Assembly (NCBI RefSeq): GCF_900240305.1 | Contig: NZ_LT964854.1 | Location: 2,480,001 to 2,544,000, forward strand | DNA: 64,000 bases | Source of the DNA: Ottowia massiliensis | GTDB taxonomy: Bacteria; Pseudomonadota; Gammaproteobacteria; Burkholderiales; Burkholderiaceae_C | Reading direction: 5' to 3' | Shown here: piece after piece, positions 31,029-40,121 of the stretch | Layout of the letters: every line of letters begins with the position of its first letter | How positions within the stretch are numbered: position 1 is the first letter of the stretch | The notes under the pieces: model-generated | Database searches by the model: none | Told to the model about the DNA's origin: nothing | The model's input: only the letters and a program-made list of their open reading frames with translations | Program-made: the position numbers and the translations under genes

Positions 31029-32177
31029 ATGGCGACCAAACGCGACTACTACGAAATCCTGGGCGTGCCCCGCAACGCCAGCGAAGATGAAATCAAGAAG
31101 GCTTACCGCAGGCTCTCTTCCAAATACCACCCGGACCGCCACCAGGGCGACGAAGCCAAAGCTGCCGCCGAAGCCAAGTTCAAGGAAGGCAAAGAGGCCT
31201 ACGAAATCCTGTCTGATGCGCAAAAACGCGCCGCCTACGACCAGTACGGCCACGCGGGCGTGGACCCGAACATGCGCGGCGGCCCCGAAGGCTTTGGCGG
31301 CGACTTCGCCGAAGCCTTTGGCGGCATCTTTGGCGACATCTTCGGCGCGGCCGGCATGGCTGGCGGCGCGCGGCGCAGCGGGCGGCAAATCTACCGTGGC
31401 GCCGACCTGAACTACGCCATCGAAATCACCCTGGAAGAAGCCGCTGCCGGCAAAGACGAATCCATCCGCGTGCCCAGCTGGGACGAATGCCACACCTGCG
31501 GCGGCAGCGGCGCGCGCCCCGGCACCAGCGCCAAAACCTGTCCGCACTGCCACGGCCAGGGCGTCATGCAAATGCGCCAGGGCTTTTTCAGCGTGCAGCA
31601 AACCTGCCCGCACTGCCGGGGCAGCGGCAAGCTGATCGAAGACCCCTGCTCCACCTGCCACGGCCAGGGCAAGGTCAAAACGCACAAGACGCTGGAAATC
31701 AAGATTCCCGCCGGCATCGACGACGGCATGCGCCTGCGCTCCACCGGCAACGGCGAACCCGGCGTGAACGGCGGCCCGCCCGGCGACCTCTACATTGAAG
31801 TGCGCGTGAAAAAGCACGACATCTTCGAGCGCGACGGCGACGACCTGCACTGCATCGTGCCCATCAGCTTCCCCACGGCGGCCATCGGCGGCGAAACCGA
31901 AGTGCCCACGCTCGAAGGCAAGGCCGTCATCACCATCCCCGAAGGCACGCAAAACGGCAAGCAGTTCCGCCTGCGCGGCAAAGGCGTCAAGGGCCTGAAC
32001 TCCAGCATCAAGGGCGACCTGTACTGCCACGTGCGCGTGGAAACCCCCGTCAAGCTCACCGAGCAGCAGCGCAAGCTCTTCCGCGAACTGCAAGCCTCCC
32101 TCCAGCAAGGCGGCAACAAACACTCCCCCGGCGAAGAAAGCTGGACCGACCGGCTCAAGAACTTCTTCGGCGCCTGA
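31029..32177 (+). CDS. dnaJ: Chaperone protein DnaJ (Hsp40)
   Basis: 382 residues. The J domain begins KRDYYEILGVPRNASEDEIKKAY with the HPD motif at ~34-36 (YHPDRHQGDEAK). A Gly/Phe-rich linker follows, then four CxxCxGxG zinc-finger repeats at ~153-220 (CHTCGGSG, CPHCHGQG, CPHCRGSG, CSTCHGQG) and the C-terminal substrate-binding domain. It stimulates DnaK ATPase and delivers substrates. It is 327 bp from dnaK, with a hairpin and a repeat between, so it may need its own promoter. Confidence 0.98.
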   Translation: MATKRDYYEILGVPRNASEDEIKKAYRRLSSKYHPDRHQGDEAKAAAEAKFKEGKEAYEILSDAQKRAAYDQYGHAGVDPNMRGGPEGFGGDFAEAFGGIFGDIFGAAGMAGGARRSGRQIYRGADLNYAIEITLEEAAAGKDESIRVPSWDECHTCGGSGARPGTSAKTCPHCHGQGVMQMRQGFFSVQQTCPHCRGSGKLIEDPCSTCHGQGKVKTHKTLEIKIPAGIDDGMRLRSTGNGEPGVNGGPPGDLYIEVRVKKHDIFERDGDDLHCIVPISFPTAAIGGETEVPTLEGKAVITIPEGTQNGKQFRLRGKGVKGLNSSIKGDLYCHVRVETPVKLTEQQRKLFRELQASLQQGGNKHSPGEESWTDRLKNFFGA

Positions 32178-32297
32178 ACCAAAGGCGCCCGAAAGGGCCA
32201 CAGAACCTGCTCAAGCCCTGTTTCCGGAAAAAAGAGAGCGGCAAAAGGACGAGAGCAGCGAACAGCAAATAGCCGCGCCAGCCAGGCTGCGCGGTTT

Positions 32298-32385
32298 TTT
32301 GCTCTTCTATTCATAGCGAGATGTCCTAGTGGGATCTGCGCAGAACGGCATTTAAGCCCCCTTGAATTTGCTCCTGTTTCTGATG
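32298..32385 (+). repeat. Dispersed repeat family A, copy 7
   Basis: TTTGCTCTTCTATTCATAGC, core GAGATGTCCTAGTGG, right box AATTTGCTCCTGTTTCTGA (from 32366). It lies between convergent dnaJ and cobH. A family B-like edge (GAACCTGCTCA) lies at ~32207. Confidence 0.9.
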
Positions 32386-32428
32386 TCTTCTGGCGGACTG
32401 CGGGCGGCTTCAGGAGTGCTTCGAGGAA

Positions 32429-33115
32429 TCAGGCCGCCGCCTTCTGCCGCGCTTCGGCCAGGGCCAGCAGGGCGTGGATGGCGCCGACCACGAGGCTGGA
32501 GCCGCCTTTGCGGCCACGGATGATGATCCAGGGCGTTTCGCTGACTTGCGCCAGCAAGTCTTTGGACTCGGCGGCCGAAACAAAGCCGACGGGCATGCCA
32601 ATGACCAGGGCCGGGCGCGCGCCGTCTTCGCGAATCATGCGCACGATTTCGATGAGGGCCGTGGGGGCGTTGCCAATGGCGAGGATGGCCCCGTCGATCA
32701 GGCCCAGGCGCTGCGCCTTGCGCATGGCCTGCACGGCGCGGGTGGTGTCTTCGCGGCGGGCGGCTTCGATCACGTCGTCGTCGTTGATGAATTCGTGCGT
32801 GCGCAGGCCGAAGTGCTCCAGCCGGGGGCGCGAAAGGCCCGTGCAAATCATGCCGACATCGGCCACGATGGGCGCGCCGCCGCGCAAGATGGCTTGCAGG
32901 CCCGCTTCGGTGGCGCGGGGGTGGAATTCGGTCAGGCCGTTGAATTCAAAGTCGGCATTGGCGTGAATCATGCGGCGCACGATGGGCCACTGATCGGCGG
33001 TGTAGGCGTGCGGGCCGGCTTCGGCGTCAATGATGGCGAAGCTGCCGTGCTCGATGCTTTGCCCGGCGCGGGTGAGCTGCTCGGTCACGGTGTTGGCTGA
33101 AGTGGCGGTGGTCAT
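32429..33115 (-). CDS. cobH: Precorrin-8X methylmutase CobH/CbiC
   Basis: 228 residues. It converts precorrin-8X to hydrogenobyrinate (or the cobalt form to cobyrinate) by methyl migration. Visible features: RRMIHANADFEF with the catalytic His, IVADVGMICTGLSRPRL, AIGNAPTALIEIVRMI, and ALVIGMPVGFVSAAESKD with the CobH signature. ATGA overlap with cbiX. Because a cobaltochelatase of the CbiX type is next to it, the anaerobic (early cobalt) naming cbiC may be equally appropriate. Confidence 0.93.
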   Translation of the reverse strand: MTTATSANTVTEQLTRAGQSIEHGSFAIIDAEAGPHAYTADQWPIVRRMIHANADFEFNGLTEFHPRATEAGLQAILRGGAPIVADVGMICTGLSRPRLEHFGLRTHEFINDDDVIEAARREDTTRAVQAMRKAQRLGLIDGAILAIGNAPTALIEIVRMIREDGARPALVIGMPVGFVSAAESKDLLAQVSETPWIIIRGRKGGSSLVVGAIHALLALAEARQKAAA

Positions 33116-34080
33116 GCGTCAGGTCCTTGCGGGTGGTCAGGGGCATTGCCATCGTGAGGGTGATGGCCGTGGTGATGGCCGTGGCGGCCGTTGCTTTCAT
33201 GCGGGTGTTCGTGTGAATGTTCGTGCGGGTGCTCGTGCGCATGGCCGTGCGCCAGTGCGGGGCGCGGGGCGCTGCCGTCGTGGGGCAGGCAGGGGCGGCC
33301 TTCGCGCAAGTCGCTGGCGTAGCGCTCCAGCAGGCTGAAAATTTCAGGCTCCAGGCCAAAGTGCGGCGTGCAGGCAAAGCGTATTTGCGGGTACTGGGCG
33401 CGCAGGTGCTGAACCTGGCGCTGAATGCGCTGCATGAGCACGCCCGTGAACAGGTAATAGGGCAGCACCACGATTTGCCCCATGCCCAGGCGGGCCTGGC
33501 GCTGCGCCACGCGCTCCAGCCTGGGCCAGGTCACGCCGGTAAAGGCCAGATCAACCAGCTCGTGCCCCGGCTCGCTTTCGTAGAGCCAGCGCGCCATGCG
33601 CGCCATGTCGCCATTGGCGTGCATGTCGGAAGAGCCGCGCCCCAGCAGAATGATGCCGGTGGTGGCGGGGTCAGGCATGTCCAGCGTGAGCATGGCCTGC
33701 GCCAGCCGCCGCTGCAAAACCTGAAGCACGGGCTGGCAGGCCGACAGGTGCGGGGCGGTCAGGAAAAGCGTGTCCGGGCACTGGCGGCGCGCCTGGGCCA
33801 CGGCTTCGGGAATGTCGCCTCGCACATGCCCGGCGGCATTGAGGATGAGCGGCAGCACGATCACGCGCGCGGCCTGCCGCCCCGCTTCGAGCAGGGCCGC
33901 GTCCAGTGCGGGGCGGCCAAATTCGATGAAGCCGCACTCAATGCGCCAATCGGGGTGGCGCAGCCGCCACTGGGCGACGAAATCGCGCACTTCCTGGTTG
34001 CCCGCCTCTTCGCGCGAGCCGTGGCCGACCACGAGGATGAGATCGCCATGCGTGTGAGAAAAAGAAGATGCAGCCGTCAT
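33112..34080 (-). CDS. cbiX: Sirohydrochlorin cobaltochelatase CbiX, with His-rich tail
   Basis: 322 residues made of two CbiX-type half-domains (LILVVGHGSREEAGNQEV at ~14 and TTGIILLGRGSSDMHANGDM at ~140). This is the long, two-domain CbiX form that inserts cobalt into sirohydrochlorin. The C-terminal ~50 residues are extremely histidine-rich (for example HAHEHPHEHSHEHPHE, then HGHHHGHH), a likely metal store or delivery arm. Such His-rich regions are known in CbiX proteins. It overlaps both cobH and cobM by ATGA, indicating tight coupling. Confidence 0.93.
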   Translation of the reverse strand: MTAASSFSHTHGDLILVVGHGSREEAGNQEVRDFVAQWRLRHPDWRIECGFIEFGRPALDAALLEAGRQAARVIVLPLILNAAGHVRGDIPEAVAQARRQCPDTLFLTAPHLSACQPVLQVLQRRLAQAMLTLDMPDPATTGIILLGRGSSDMHANGDMARMARWLYESEPGHELVDLAFTGVTWPRLERVAQRQARLGMGQIVVLPYYLFTGVLMQRIQRQVQHLRAQYPQIRFACTPHFGLEPEIFSLLERYASDLREGRPCLPHDGSAPRPALAHGHAHEHPHEHSHEHPHESNGRHGHHHGHHPHDGNAPDHPQGPDA

Positions 34081-34883
34081 GCGCTGGCCTTTCTGAAACG
34101 GTGGGTGAAAGCGGGGTCATACAGGCGCGAATGCGCCAGATCGGGCCAGTGCAGCGCGCCCAGCGTGGGGCTGGCCACGATCATGGCTTGCGAGACGATG
34201 CCCGCCTGGCGGCAGCGCTCCTTGATATCGGCCAGCGTGCCGCGCACGATGCGCTCTTGCTGCGCCCAGCTGGCCTTGTGCACCACCAGCATGGGCGCGT
34301 CTTCCGCCCAGCCGGCCTGCCGCAAGGCGGCCTGCACCTTGTGCAGCAAGGTGATGGACAAAAAAATGCACAGCGTGCAGCGATGCGCGGCCAGCGCCGC
34401 CAGGTCTTCGCCTTCCGGCATGGGCGTGCGGCCCGCCACGCGGGTGAGCACCACGGTCTGCGTGACTTCGGGCAGCGTCAGCGACTCGCCCGCCGCCGCC
34501 ATGGCCGCCATGGCCGACGACACGCCGGGCACCACTGCCCACTCGATGCCCGCCGCGCTCAAAGGCCGGGCCATTTCAATCAGCGCGCCATACAGCGCCG
34601 GATCGCCCGTTTGCAGCCGCACCACGGTGGCGTGGCGGCGCGCCTGCTGGGTCAGCCAATCGGTCATCTCTTGCAAGGCCATGCGGCTGGAATCGCGCAC
34701 CTCGCAGCCCGCCGGGGCAAAGCGCGTCACGGCCTCGTTCACCAGCGAACCGGCAAACAGCACCGCGCCCGCTTGCGCCAGCAGGCGCTGGCCTTTGAGG
34801 GTGATGAGTTCCGGATCGCCCGGCCCAGCGCCGACGAACCAGACTTTGCCGCGCGCGCCAGGCGCAGCCGGGGGGATGTGCAT
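34077..34883 (-). CDS. cobM: Precorrin-4 C11-methyltransferase CobM/CbiF
   Basis: 268 residues of the tetrapyrrole methylase family. KVWFVGAGPGDPELITLKGQRLL is the SAM-binding opening. Also present are RLQTGDPALYGALIEM, VVPGVSSAMAAMAAAGESLTLPEV and TRVAGRTPMPEGEDL, characteristic of the C11 enzyme. It is the first gene of the cobM-cbiX-cobH unit on the minus strand. The last ~40 residues extend a little beyond typical CobM. Confidence 0.92.
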   Translation of the reverse strand: MHIPPAAPGARGKVWFVGAGPGDPELITLKGQRLLAQAGAVLFAGSLVNEAVTRFAPAGCEVRDSSRMALQEMTDWLTQQARRHATVVRLQTGDPALYGALIEMARPLSAAGIEWAVVPGVSSAMAAMAAAGESLTLPEVTQTVVLTRVAGRTPMPEGEDLAALAAHRCTLCIFLSITLLHKVQAALRQAGWAEDAPMLVVHKASWAQQERIVRGTLADIKERCRQAGIVSQAMIVASPTLGALHWPDLAHSRLYDPAFTHRFRKASA

Positions 34884-35171
34884 TCAAAAAACTCCGTCAG
34901 AAACCAATGGCGGACGGCAGAAGGCCAGCGCTCCTCCATGCCCGCAAACAGCGGCGGATGCTACCTGCTGCCCAGGCTCAGAGAAGGCAAGACAAACAAA
35001 CTGCAAGCTTTCTCGCGGCTGATGTTGCTCGGATCACTTTCCTTTCTGATTCCATGAGCTTCTCATTTCCCGGAAGAGACTTTGAGCAGGTTCTGATGAA
35101 AGGGACGCGGGCAGCTATGATTTTGATAGCCGCTTTGCTTCCATCGCCTTTCCATCCGTCTTTCCTCTGCT
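34884..35171. other. Divergent intergenic region cobM/miaA with repeat remnant
   Basis: No gene was seen. A family B-like right end (TTTGAGCAGGTTC followed by TGA) is at 35082-35097. The ~80 bases before it (CTTTCTGATTCCATGAGC ... TTTCCCGGAAGAG) resemble 38330-38392. A short palindrome GCTATGATTTTGATAGC lies at 35114-35130. I found no B12-riboswitch box on the cobM side. Confidence 0.5.
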
Positions 35172-36179
35172 ATGCCCGCTGCCTGCACCCTGCCTCTGAT
35201 CGCCCTGGCCGGCCCCACGGCCAGCGGCAAGACGGGCGTGGCCGTGGCGCTGGCGCACTGGCTGGCCGCGCGCGGGCAGGCGGCGGAAATCATCAGCGTA
35301 GATTCGGCGCTGGTGTATCGCGGCATGGATATTGGCACCGCCAAGCCCACGCTGGCCGAGCGCGGCGGCGTGCCGCACCACTTGCTGGACGTGCGCGATC
35401 CGCTGCACGCCTACAGCGCGGCCGACTTCACGCGCGATGCCACGGCGCTGATGGCCGACATCCGCGCACGCGGCGCGCTGCCGTTGCTGGCTGGCGGCAC
35501 CATGCTTTATTTCAAGGCGCTGGCCGAAGGGCTGCACCACATGCCTGCTGCGCAGCAAGACATTCGCCGCCAGATTGAGGCCGAGGCCGCCGAACGCGGC
35601 TGGCCCGCGTTGCACGCCGAACTGGCGCGGGTGGATGCGGCTACGGCAGCCCGCCTGGCCCCGGCAGACAGCCAGCGCATCCAGCGTGCGCTGGAGGTGT
35701 GGCGCGCCACGGGGCGGCCCCTATCCAGCTTTCACGCCCAGGCGCGCCGCGCGCCTGAGCCTGATGATGGCGGGCCGACAGACGCGCTGGGCTACAGCCA
35801 GGAGCGCCTGTTTTCGCTGGAGCCAGCCGATCGCGCCTGGCTGCACGCGCGCATTGCCGCGCGGTTTGAGGCCATGCTGCAAAACGGCTTTGTGGACGAA
35901 GTGCGGGCGCTGCGCCAAAGAGGCGATTTGCATGCCGGTTTGCCCGCCATGCGCTGCGTGGGCTACCGCCAGGCCTGGCAGGCGCTGGAAGACAACTGGC
36001 CGCTGGCCGAACTGCGCGAAAAAGGCATTGCCGCCACGCGCCAGCTCGCCAAGCGGCAGCTGACCTGGCTGCGCGGCATGCCCCGCCGCCAGGCGATTGC
36101 CACGGGCGCGGGCCAGACGCCGCAGCAGCTGGCGCAGGCCATCGCGGCGGCCTGGGCGCGGCGGGCGCGGGGCGGGTAG
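35172..36179 (+). CDS. miaA: tRNA dimethylallyltransferase MiaA
   Basis: 335 residues. The P-loop GPTASGKTGVAVAL at ~14 is followed by ISVDSALVYRGMDIGTAKP, HHLLDVRDPLHAYSAADF and LAGGTMLYFKAL, all typical of MiaA. It transfers the dimethylallyl group to N6 of A37 in tRNAs reading UNN codons. Near the end it has RCVGYRQAWQAL and KRQLTWLRGM. Length and order are normal. The downstream gene is pyrG, 170 bp away. Confidence 0.96.
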   Translation: MPAACTLPLIALAGPTASGKTGVAVALAHWLAARGQAAEIISVDSALVYRGMDIGTAKPTLAERGGVPHHLLDVRDPLHAYSAADFTRDATALMADIRARGALPLLAGGTMLYFKALAEGLHHMPAAQQDIRRQIEAEAAERGWPALHAELARVDAATAARLAPADSQRIQRALEVWRATGRPLSSFHAQARRAPEPDDGGPTDALGYSQERLFSLEPADRAWLHARIAARFEAMLQNGFVDEVRALRQRGDLHAGLPAMRCVGYRQAWQALEDNWPLAELREKGIAATRQLAKRQLTWLRGMPRRQAIATGAGQTPQQLAQAIAAAWARRARGG

Positions 36180-36349
36180 CGCGCCAGCGGCAAGGCCAGC
36201 AGGCCGCTTGCTGGCAGATCAATCGTCAGCCAATGGGGCTGCGGCTCGTCTGGCGGCAAAGGCTGGGCGGGCATTGCGCAAAAGGGCGCTTCCTATAATT
36301 TCAATTTCCACCCCGGCGAAGGCCCGCCGCCTTCGCATCTCACCCCGAC

Positions 36350-38002
36350 ATGACCAAATTCGTCTTCGTCACCGGCGGCGTGGTGTCGTCCCTGGGCAAG
36401 GGCATCGCCGCCGCCTCGCTGGCCGCCATTCTTGAATCGCGCGGCCTCAAAGTCACCCTCATCAAGCTCGATCCCTACATCAACGTCGATCCGGGCACCA
36501 TGAGTCCCTTCCAGCACGGCGAAGTGTTCGTCACCGACGACGGTGCCGAAACCGACCTGGACCTGGGCCACTACGAACGCTTCATCGAAACGCGCATGAA
36601 GCAGGCCAACAACTTCACCACGGGCCGCATCTACCAAAGCGTGCTCGAAAAAGAGCGCCGGGGCGACTACCTGGGCAAAACCGTGCAGGTCATCCCGCAC
36701 GTGACCAACGAAATCCAGGAGTTCATCAAGCGCGGCGCGGGCATCGGCACGCCTGACGCCGTGCAAGTGGCCATCTGCGAAATCGGCGGCACCGTGGGCG
36801 ACATCGAATCGCTGCCTTTTCTGGAAGCCGTGCGCCAGCTCAGCCTCAAGCTCGGCCCCAACAACAGCGCCTTCGTGCACCTGAGCTACCTGCCGTGGAT
36901 CGCCGCCGCAGGCGAGCTGAAAACCAAGCCCACGCAGCACACCGTGCAAAAACTGCGCGAAATCGGCATCCAGCCCGACGCCCTGCTCTGCCGCGCCGAC
37001 CGCGCCATTCCGCAGGACGAAAAAGAAAAAATCTCGCTCTTTACCAACGTGCCGCTCTGGGGCGTGATCTCCATGCCCGATGTGGACACCATCTACAAAG
37101 TGCCCCGCCTGCTGCACGAGCAGGGCCTGGACGGCCTGATCTGCGACAAGCTGCGCCTGAACACCCGCCCCGCCAACTTGCAGCGCTGGGACAGCCTGGT
37201 TCACAAAATCAACCACCCAAAAGGCAGCGTGCGCATCGCCATGGTGGGCAAATACGTCGATCTCTCCGACAGCTACAAATCGGTGAACGAGGCGCTGCGC
37301 CACGCCGGCCTGGTCAATGGCGTGCAGGTGCAAATCAGCTACATCGACTCCGAAACCCTCACCGCCCAAACCGTGGCCGAGCGCCTGGCCGGGTTTGACG
37401 GCGTGCTCGTGCCCGGCGGCTTCGGTTCGCGCGGCGTGGAAGGCAAGATTTGCGCCGCCCGCTACGCGCGCGAAAGCAAAACGCCCTACCTGGGCATTTG
37501 CCTGGGCATGCAAGTGGCCACCATCGAATACGCCCGCCACAAAGCCGGACTGAAAAACGCCAACAGCACCGAATTTGACGCGCACACGCCCGAACCCGTC
37601 ATCGCCCTCATCGACGAATGGGAAGACGCCGACGGCAGCATCCAAAAACGCGACGCGCAGTCTGACCTGGGCGGCACCATGCGCCTGGGCGCGCAAACCT
37701 CTGACGTGCAGCCCGGCACCCTCGCCCACCAGATTTACGGCGACACCGTCACCGAACGCCACCGCCACCGCTACGAGGCCAACACCAAATACCTGGACAA
37801 GCTGCGCGAAGCGGGCCTGGTCATCTCCGCCCTCACCCAGCGCGAGCACCTCACCGAAATCATCGAGCTGCCCCAAAGCGAGCACCCCTGGTTCATCGGC
37901 GTGCAGTTCCACCCCGAATTCAAAAGCACCCCCTGGGCCGGTCATCCGCTCTTCAACGCTTTCATCCGCGCCGCCATGCAACGGCACGGCCAGACGGCCT
38001 GA
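36350..38002 (+). CDS. pyrG: CTP synthase
   Basis: 550 residues. The N-terminal amidoligase domain starts TKFVFVTGGVVSSLGKGIAAASLA and contains DPYINVDPGTMSPFQHGEVFVT. The C-terminal glutaminase domain has the nucleophile Cys in YLGICLGMQVATIEYA and the catalytic His/Glu in VQFHPEFKS. It makes CTP from UTP using glutamine. The TGA stop is directly followed by GAGCCTTGTTC, which looks like a family B repeat edge. Confidence 0.98.
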   Translation: MTKFVFVTGGVVSSLGKGIAAASLAAILESRGLKVTLIKLDPYINVDPGTMSPFQHGEVFVTDDGAETDLDLGHYERFIETRMKQANNFTTGRIYQSVLEKERRGDYLGKTVQVIPHVTNEIQEFIKRGAGIGTPDAVQVAICEIGGTVGDIESLPFLEAVRQLSLKLGPNNSAFVHLSYLPWIAAAGELKTKPTQHTVQKLREIGIQPDALLCRADRAIPQDEKEKISLFTNVPLWGVISMPDVDTIYKVPRLLHEQGLDGLICDKLRLNTRPANLQRWDSLVHKINHPKGSVRIAMVGKYVDLSDSYKSVNEALRHAGLVNGVQVQISYIDSETLTAQTVAERLAGFDGVLVPGGFGSRGVEGKICAARYARESKTPYLGICLGMQVATIEYARHKAGLKNANSTEFDAHTPEPVIALIDEWEDADGSIQKRDAQSDLGGTMRLGAQTSDVQPGTLAHQIYGDTVTERHRHRYEANTKYLDKLREAGLVISALTQREHLTEIIELPQSEHPWFIGVQFHPEFKSTPWAGHPLFNAFIRAAMQRHGQTA

Positions 38003-38399
38003 GAGCCTTGTTCGAAGAAGCCCGTTCCTAGACACGAAAAGCGCGAACCTGGGCGGCCTGCGGCCTTGCAAACGCCTTGATAGGCAGCAAAAGCGCCATA
38101 AAGGCCCGTCTGCGGTTTGCGTCTTGCTATGCCCGCATTCCTCTGCGCATCCACGATCAAGAGCAGCCTTTGAAGCGCCGCGCTCCAATCTCCTGCGGGC
38201 CGCGCCAGCTGATTTTTTAAAGCCTGCTCAAGCGGCTAAGGCCTTTTGCAGTGACTTCAAACCAGATTTGGATGCTCTTGCGTGCGCCTATCAACAAGAG
38301 GTAGATGCGCTCAAGCCATTCACAGCTGATATCGCTTGGGTCCTTTTTCTTTCTTGTCTTCTGAGCTTTTTATTTCTCGGGGGAACCTTTGAATAGGCC
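38003..38399 (+). repeat. Putative family B element / IS-derived remnant after pyrG
   Basis: Begins GAGCCTTGTTC at the pyrG stop codon and ends CTTTGAATAGGCCC near 38400. The last ~80 bp resemble the right-hand part of the remnant at ~35010-35097. No transposase motif was seen inside, and an ORF overlapping from the pyrG frame-shadow is not real. The boundaries are inferred. Confidence 0.4.
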
Positions 38400-38436
38400 C
38401 TGGGGGAAGGAAATTTCACACAGATTTGACTATTAA

Positions 38437-38522
38437 TTAGCTCTCGAATTAATAGCATGATGTCCTAGTAAAACCGGCGCAACAGCCATTTTTCACCTTC
38501 TGGATTTGCTCCTCTTTTTTAA
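38437..38522 (+). repeat. Dispersed repeat family A, copy 8
   Basis: TTAGCTCTCGAATTAATAGC, core ATGATGTCCTAGTAA, right box ATTTGCTCCTCTTTTTT. The boxes are 68 bp apart. Confidence 0.9.
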
Positions 38523-38731
38523 TCAGCAGGGCTACTGCCGCAGTCAGCGCCTGTCTACAGACTGGCCGCGCGTTTGGCTGCATTTGTCATGTTTAGCCGC
38601 GCTGGGTGTTTGATATCCGTTTGGCATGCAACGCCAAGGCCGGGCCTGAAAAAGCGGCTCAAAGCAGGTTTTGCGCGCCGGGCTGGCCGCAAGCGCTGGC
38701 GCGGCCTGCCCGGGCTGCTACCATTTTTTGC

Positions 38732-40012
38732 ATGAAAAACAGCCCTTTGTCCGCCTTCCTGGCCCGTTCGCTCGTCTCTTGCCTGGCTCTTTCATCCGCC
38801 CTGCTGGCCATCCCGGCCAGCGCCGCGCCTGATGAAGAAGCGCCGCCTGAATTGAGCGAAGCCGAATTCCAGCGCTGCCTGCGTCAGTTGCAGGCCGCGC
38901 CTGCCTTCAAGGGCATCAGCGCGCAGACTTTCGAGCGCTACGCCCTTTCCCTCACGCCCGATGCCACGGTGCTGCCGCTGCTCAAGCGCCAGCCCGAATT
39001 CACCCTGCCGCCTTGGGACTACATCGCCATGCTGGTGGATGCCGAGCGTCTGGCTGATGGCCGCGCCGCCGCCGGGCGCTGGCAGGCCGAGCTGGCGCAA
39101 ATCGCCAGCCAAAGCGGCGTGCCCGCGCCCGTCATCCTGGGCGTGTGGGGCGTGGAGAGCAACTTCGGCCAAAACCTGGGCGGGCGGCCCCTGCTGCGCT
39201 CGCTGGGCACGCTTTCATGCTTTGGGCGGCGGCAGGAGTACTTTCGCAGCGAATTCGCCGCCGCCCTGCGCATCGTGCAGGAAGGGCACATCGCCGCCGA
39301 CCGGCTGAATGGCTCCTGGGCGGGCGCCTTCGGCCACACGCAGTTCATGCCCAGCACCTTCTTGCGCAGCGCGGTGGACTTTGACGGCGACGGCCGGCGC
39401 GATCTCATGGACAGCGTGCCCGACGCTCTCGCTTCCACCGCGCGCTTTCTGAAAAACGCGGGCTGGCGCAGCGGCCAGCCCTGGGGCTACGAGGTGCGTC
39501 TGCCCCCCGGCTACGACGCCAGCCGCTACAGCCGCAAAACGCAGCGCTCCACAGCCGAATGGGCGCAAGACGGCCTGACCCTGCCCGACGGCAGCCCCCT
39601 GCCTTTCACGCTGGCGAAGGCCGGGTTGATTCAGCCCGCGCGCAAGCAAGGCGGCGGCCCGGCCTTTCTCGTCGGCGGCAATTTCAACGCGCTCTACAGC
39701 TACAACGCCAGCGAGAACTACGCCCTGTCCATCGCCCGCCTGGCCGATCTGTTAGCCCAGCCGCAAACGCCTGCTGATGACGCCCTGGCCAGCTTCGCCA
39801 CCCCTTGGCCCACGGACGACCCGGGCCTGACGCGCGCGCAAAACCGCGAGCTGCAAACCCTGCTGCTGGCGCGCGGCCACGCCATTGGCAGCGCCGATGG
39901 CCGCATCGGCCCGCAAACGCGCGAGGCCATCCGCGCCGAGCAGGCCCGCCTGGGCCAGCCCGTCACGGGGCGGGCGGGGCAAAAGCTCCTGCGCGCGCTG
40001 CAAGCGCCGTAA
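38732..40012 (+). CDS. Lytic murein transglycosylase, MltB family, with peptidoglycan-binding domain
   Basis: 426 residues from ATG at 38732. The signal peptide is SLVSCLALSSALLAIPASAA. The SLT_2/MltB catalytic domain contains ILGVWGVESNFGQNLGG with the catalytic Glu, then GSWAGAFGHTQFMPSTFLRSAVDFDGDGRRDL and NFNALYSYNASENYALSIARLAD. The C-terminal ~60 residues form a PG_binding_1 domain (QTLLLARGHAIGSADGRIGPQTREAI). It cleaves the MurNAc-GlcNAc bond to give anhydro-muropeptides in the periplasm. There is no lipobox cysteine in the signal peptide, so it looks soluble, unlike MltB of E. coli. Confidence 0.92.
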   Translation: MKNSPLSAFLARSLVSCLALSSALLAIPASAAPDEEAPPELSEAEFQRCLRQLQAAPAFKGISAQTFERYALSLTPDATVLPLLKRQPEFTLPPWDYIAMLVDAERLADGRAAAGRWQAELAQIASQSGVPAPVILGVWGVESNFGQNLGGRPLLRSLGTLSCFGRRQEYFRSEFAAALRIVQEGHIAADRLNGSWAGAFGHTQFMPSTFLRSAVDFDGDGRRDLMDSVPDALASTARFLKNAGWRSGQPWGYEVRLPPGYDASRYSRKTQRSTAEWAQDGLTLPDGSPLPFTLAKAGLIQPARKQGGGPAFLVGGNFNALYSYNASENYALSIARLADLLAQPQTPADDALASFATPWPTDDPGLTRAQNRELQTLLLARGHAIGSADGRIGPQTREAIRAEQARLGQPVTGRAGQKLLRALQAP

Positions 40013-40121
40013 TCACAGCCTGGCCGTGAGGGCGGCGAATCGGGATGGGCGGCCAGGCGCAGATGACCAACCGCCCGAGTCCAGCGCTGTTCGCGCCCAC
40101 GGGCGGATTGCAGACAAGCGC

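Noticed and set aside
34884..35171. Adenosylcobalamin riboswitch upstream of cobM
   Set aside because: I could not find a B12-box-like sequence or the conserved GCCACTG segments on the minus strand.
36350..38396. Long reading frames on other frames and the opposite strand over pyrG and its downstream region (for example 37575-38396)
   Set aside because: They are products of GC-skewed third positions opposite or out of phase with pyrG; no ribosome-binding site or recognisable motif.
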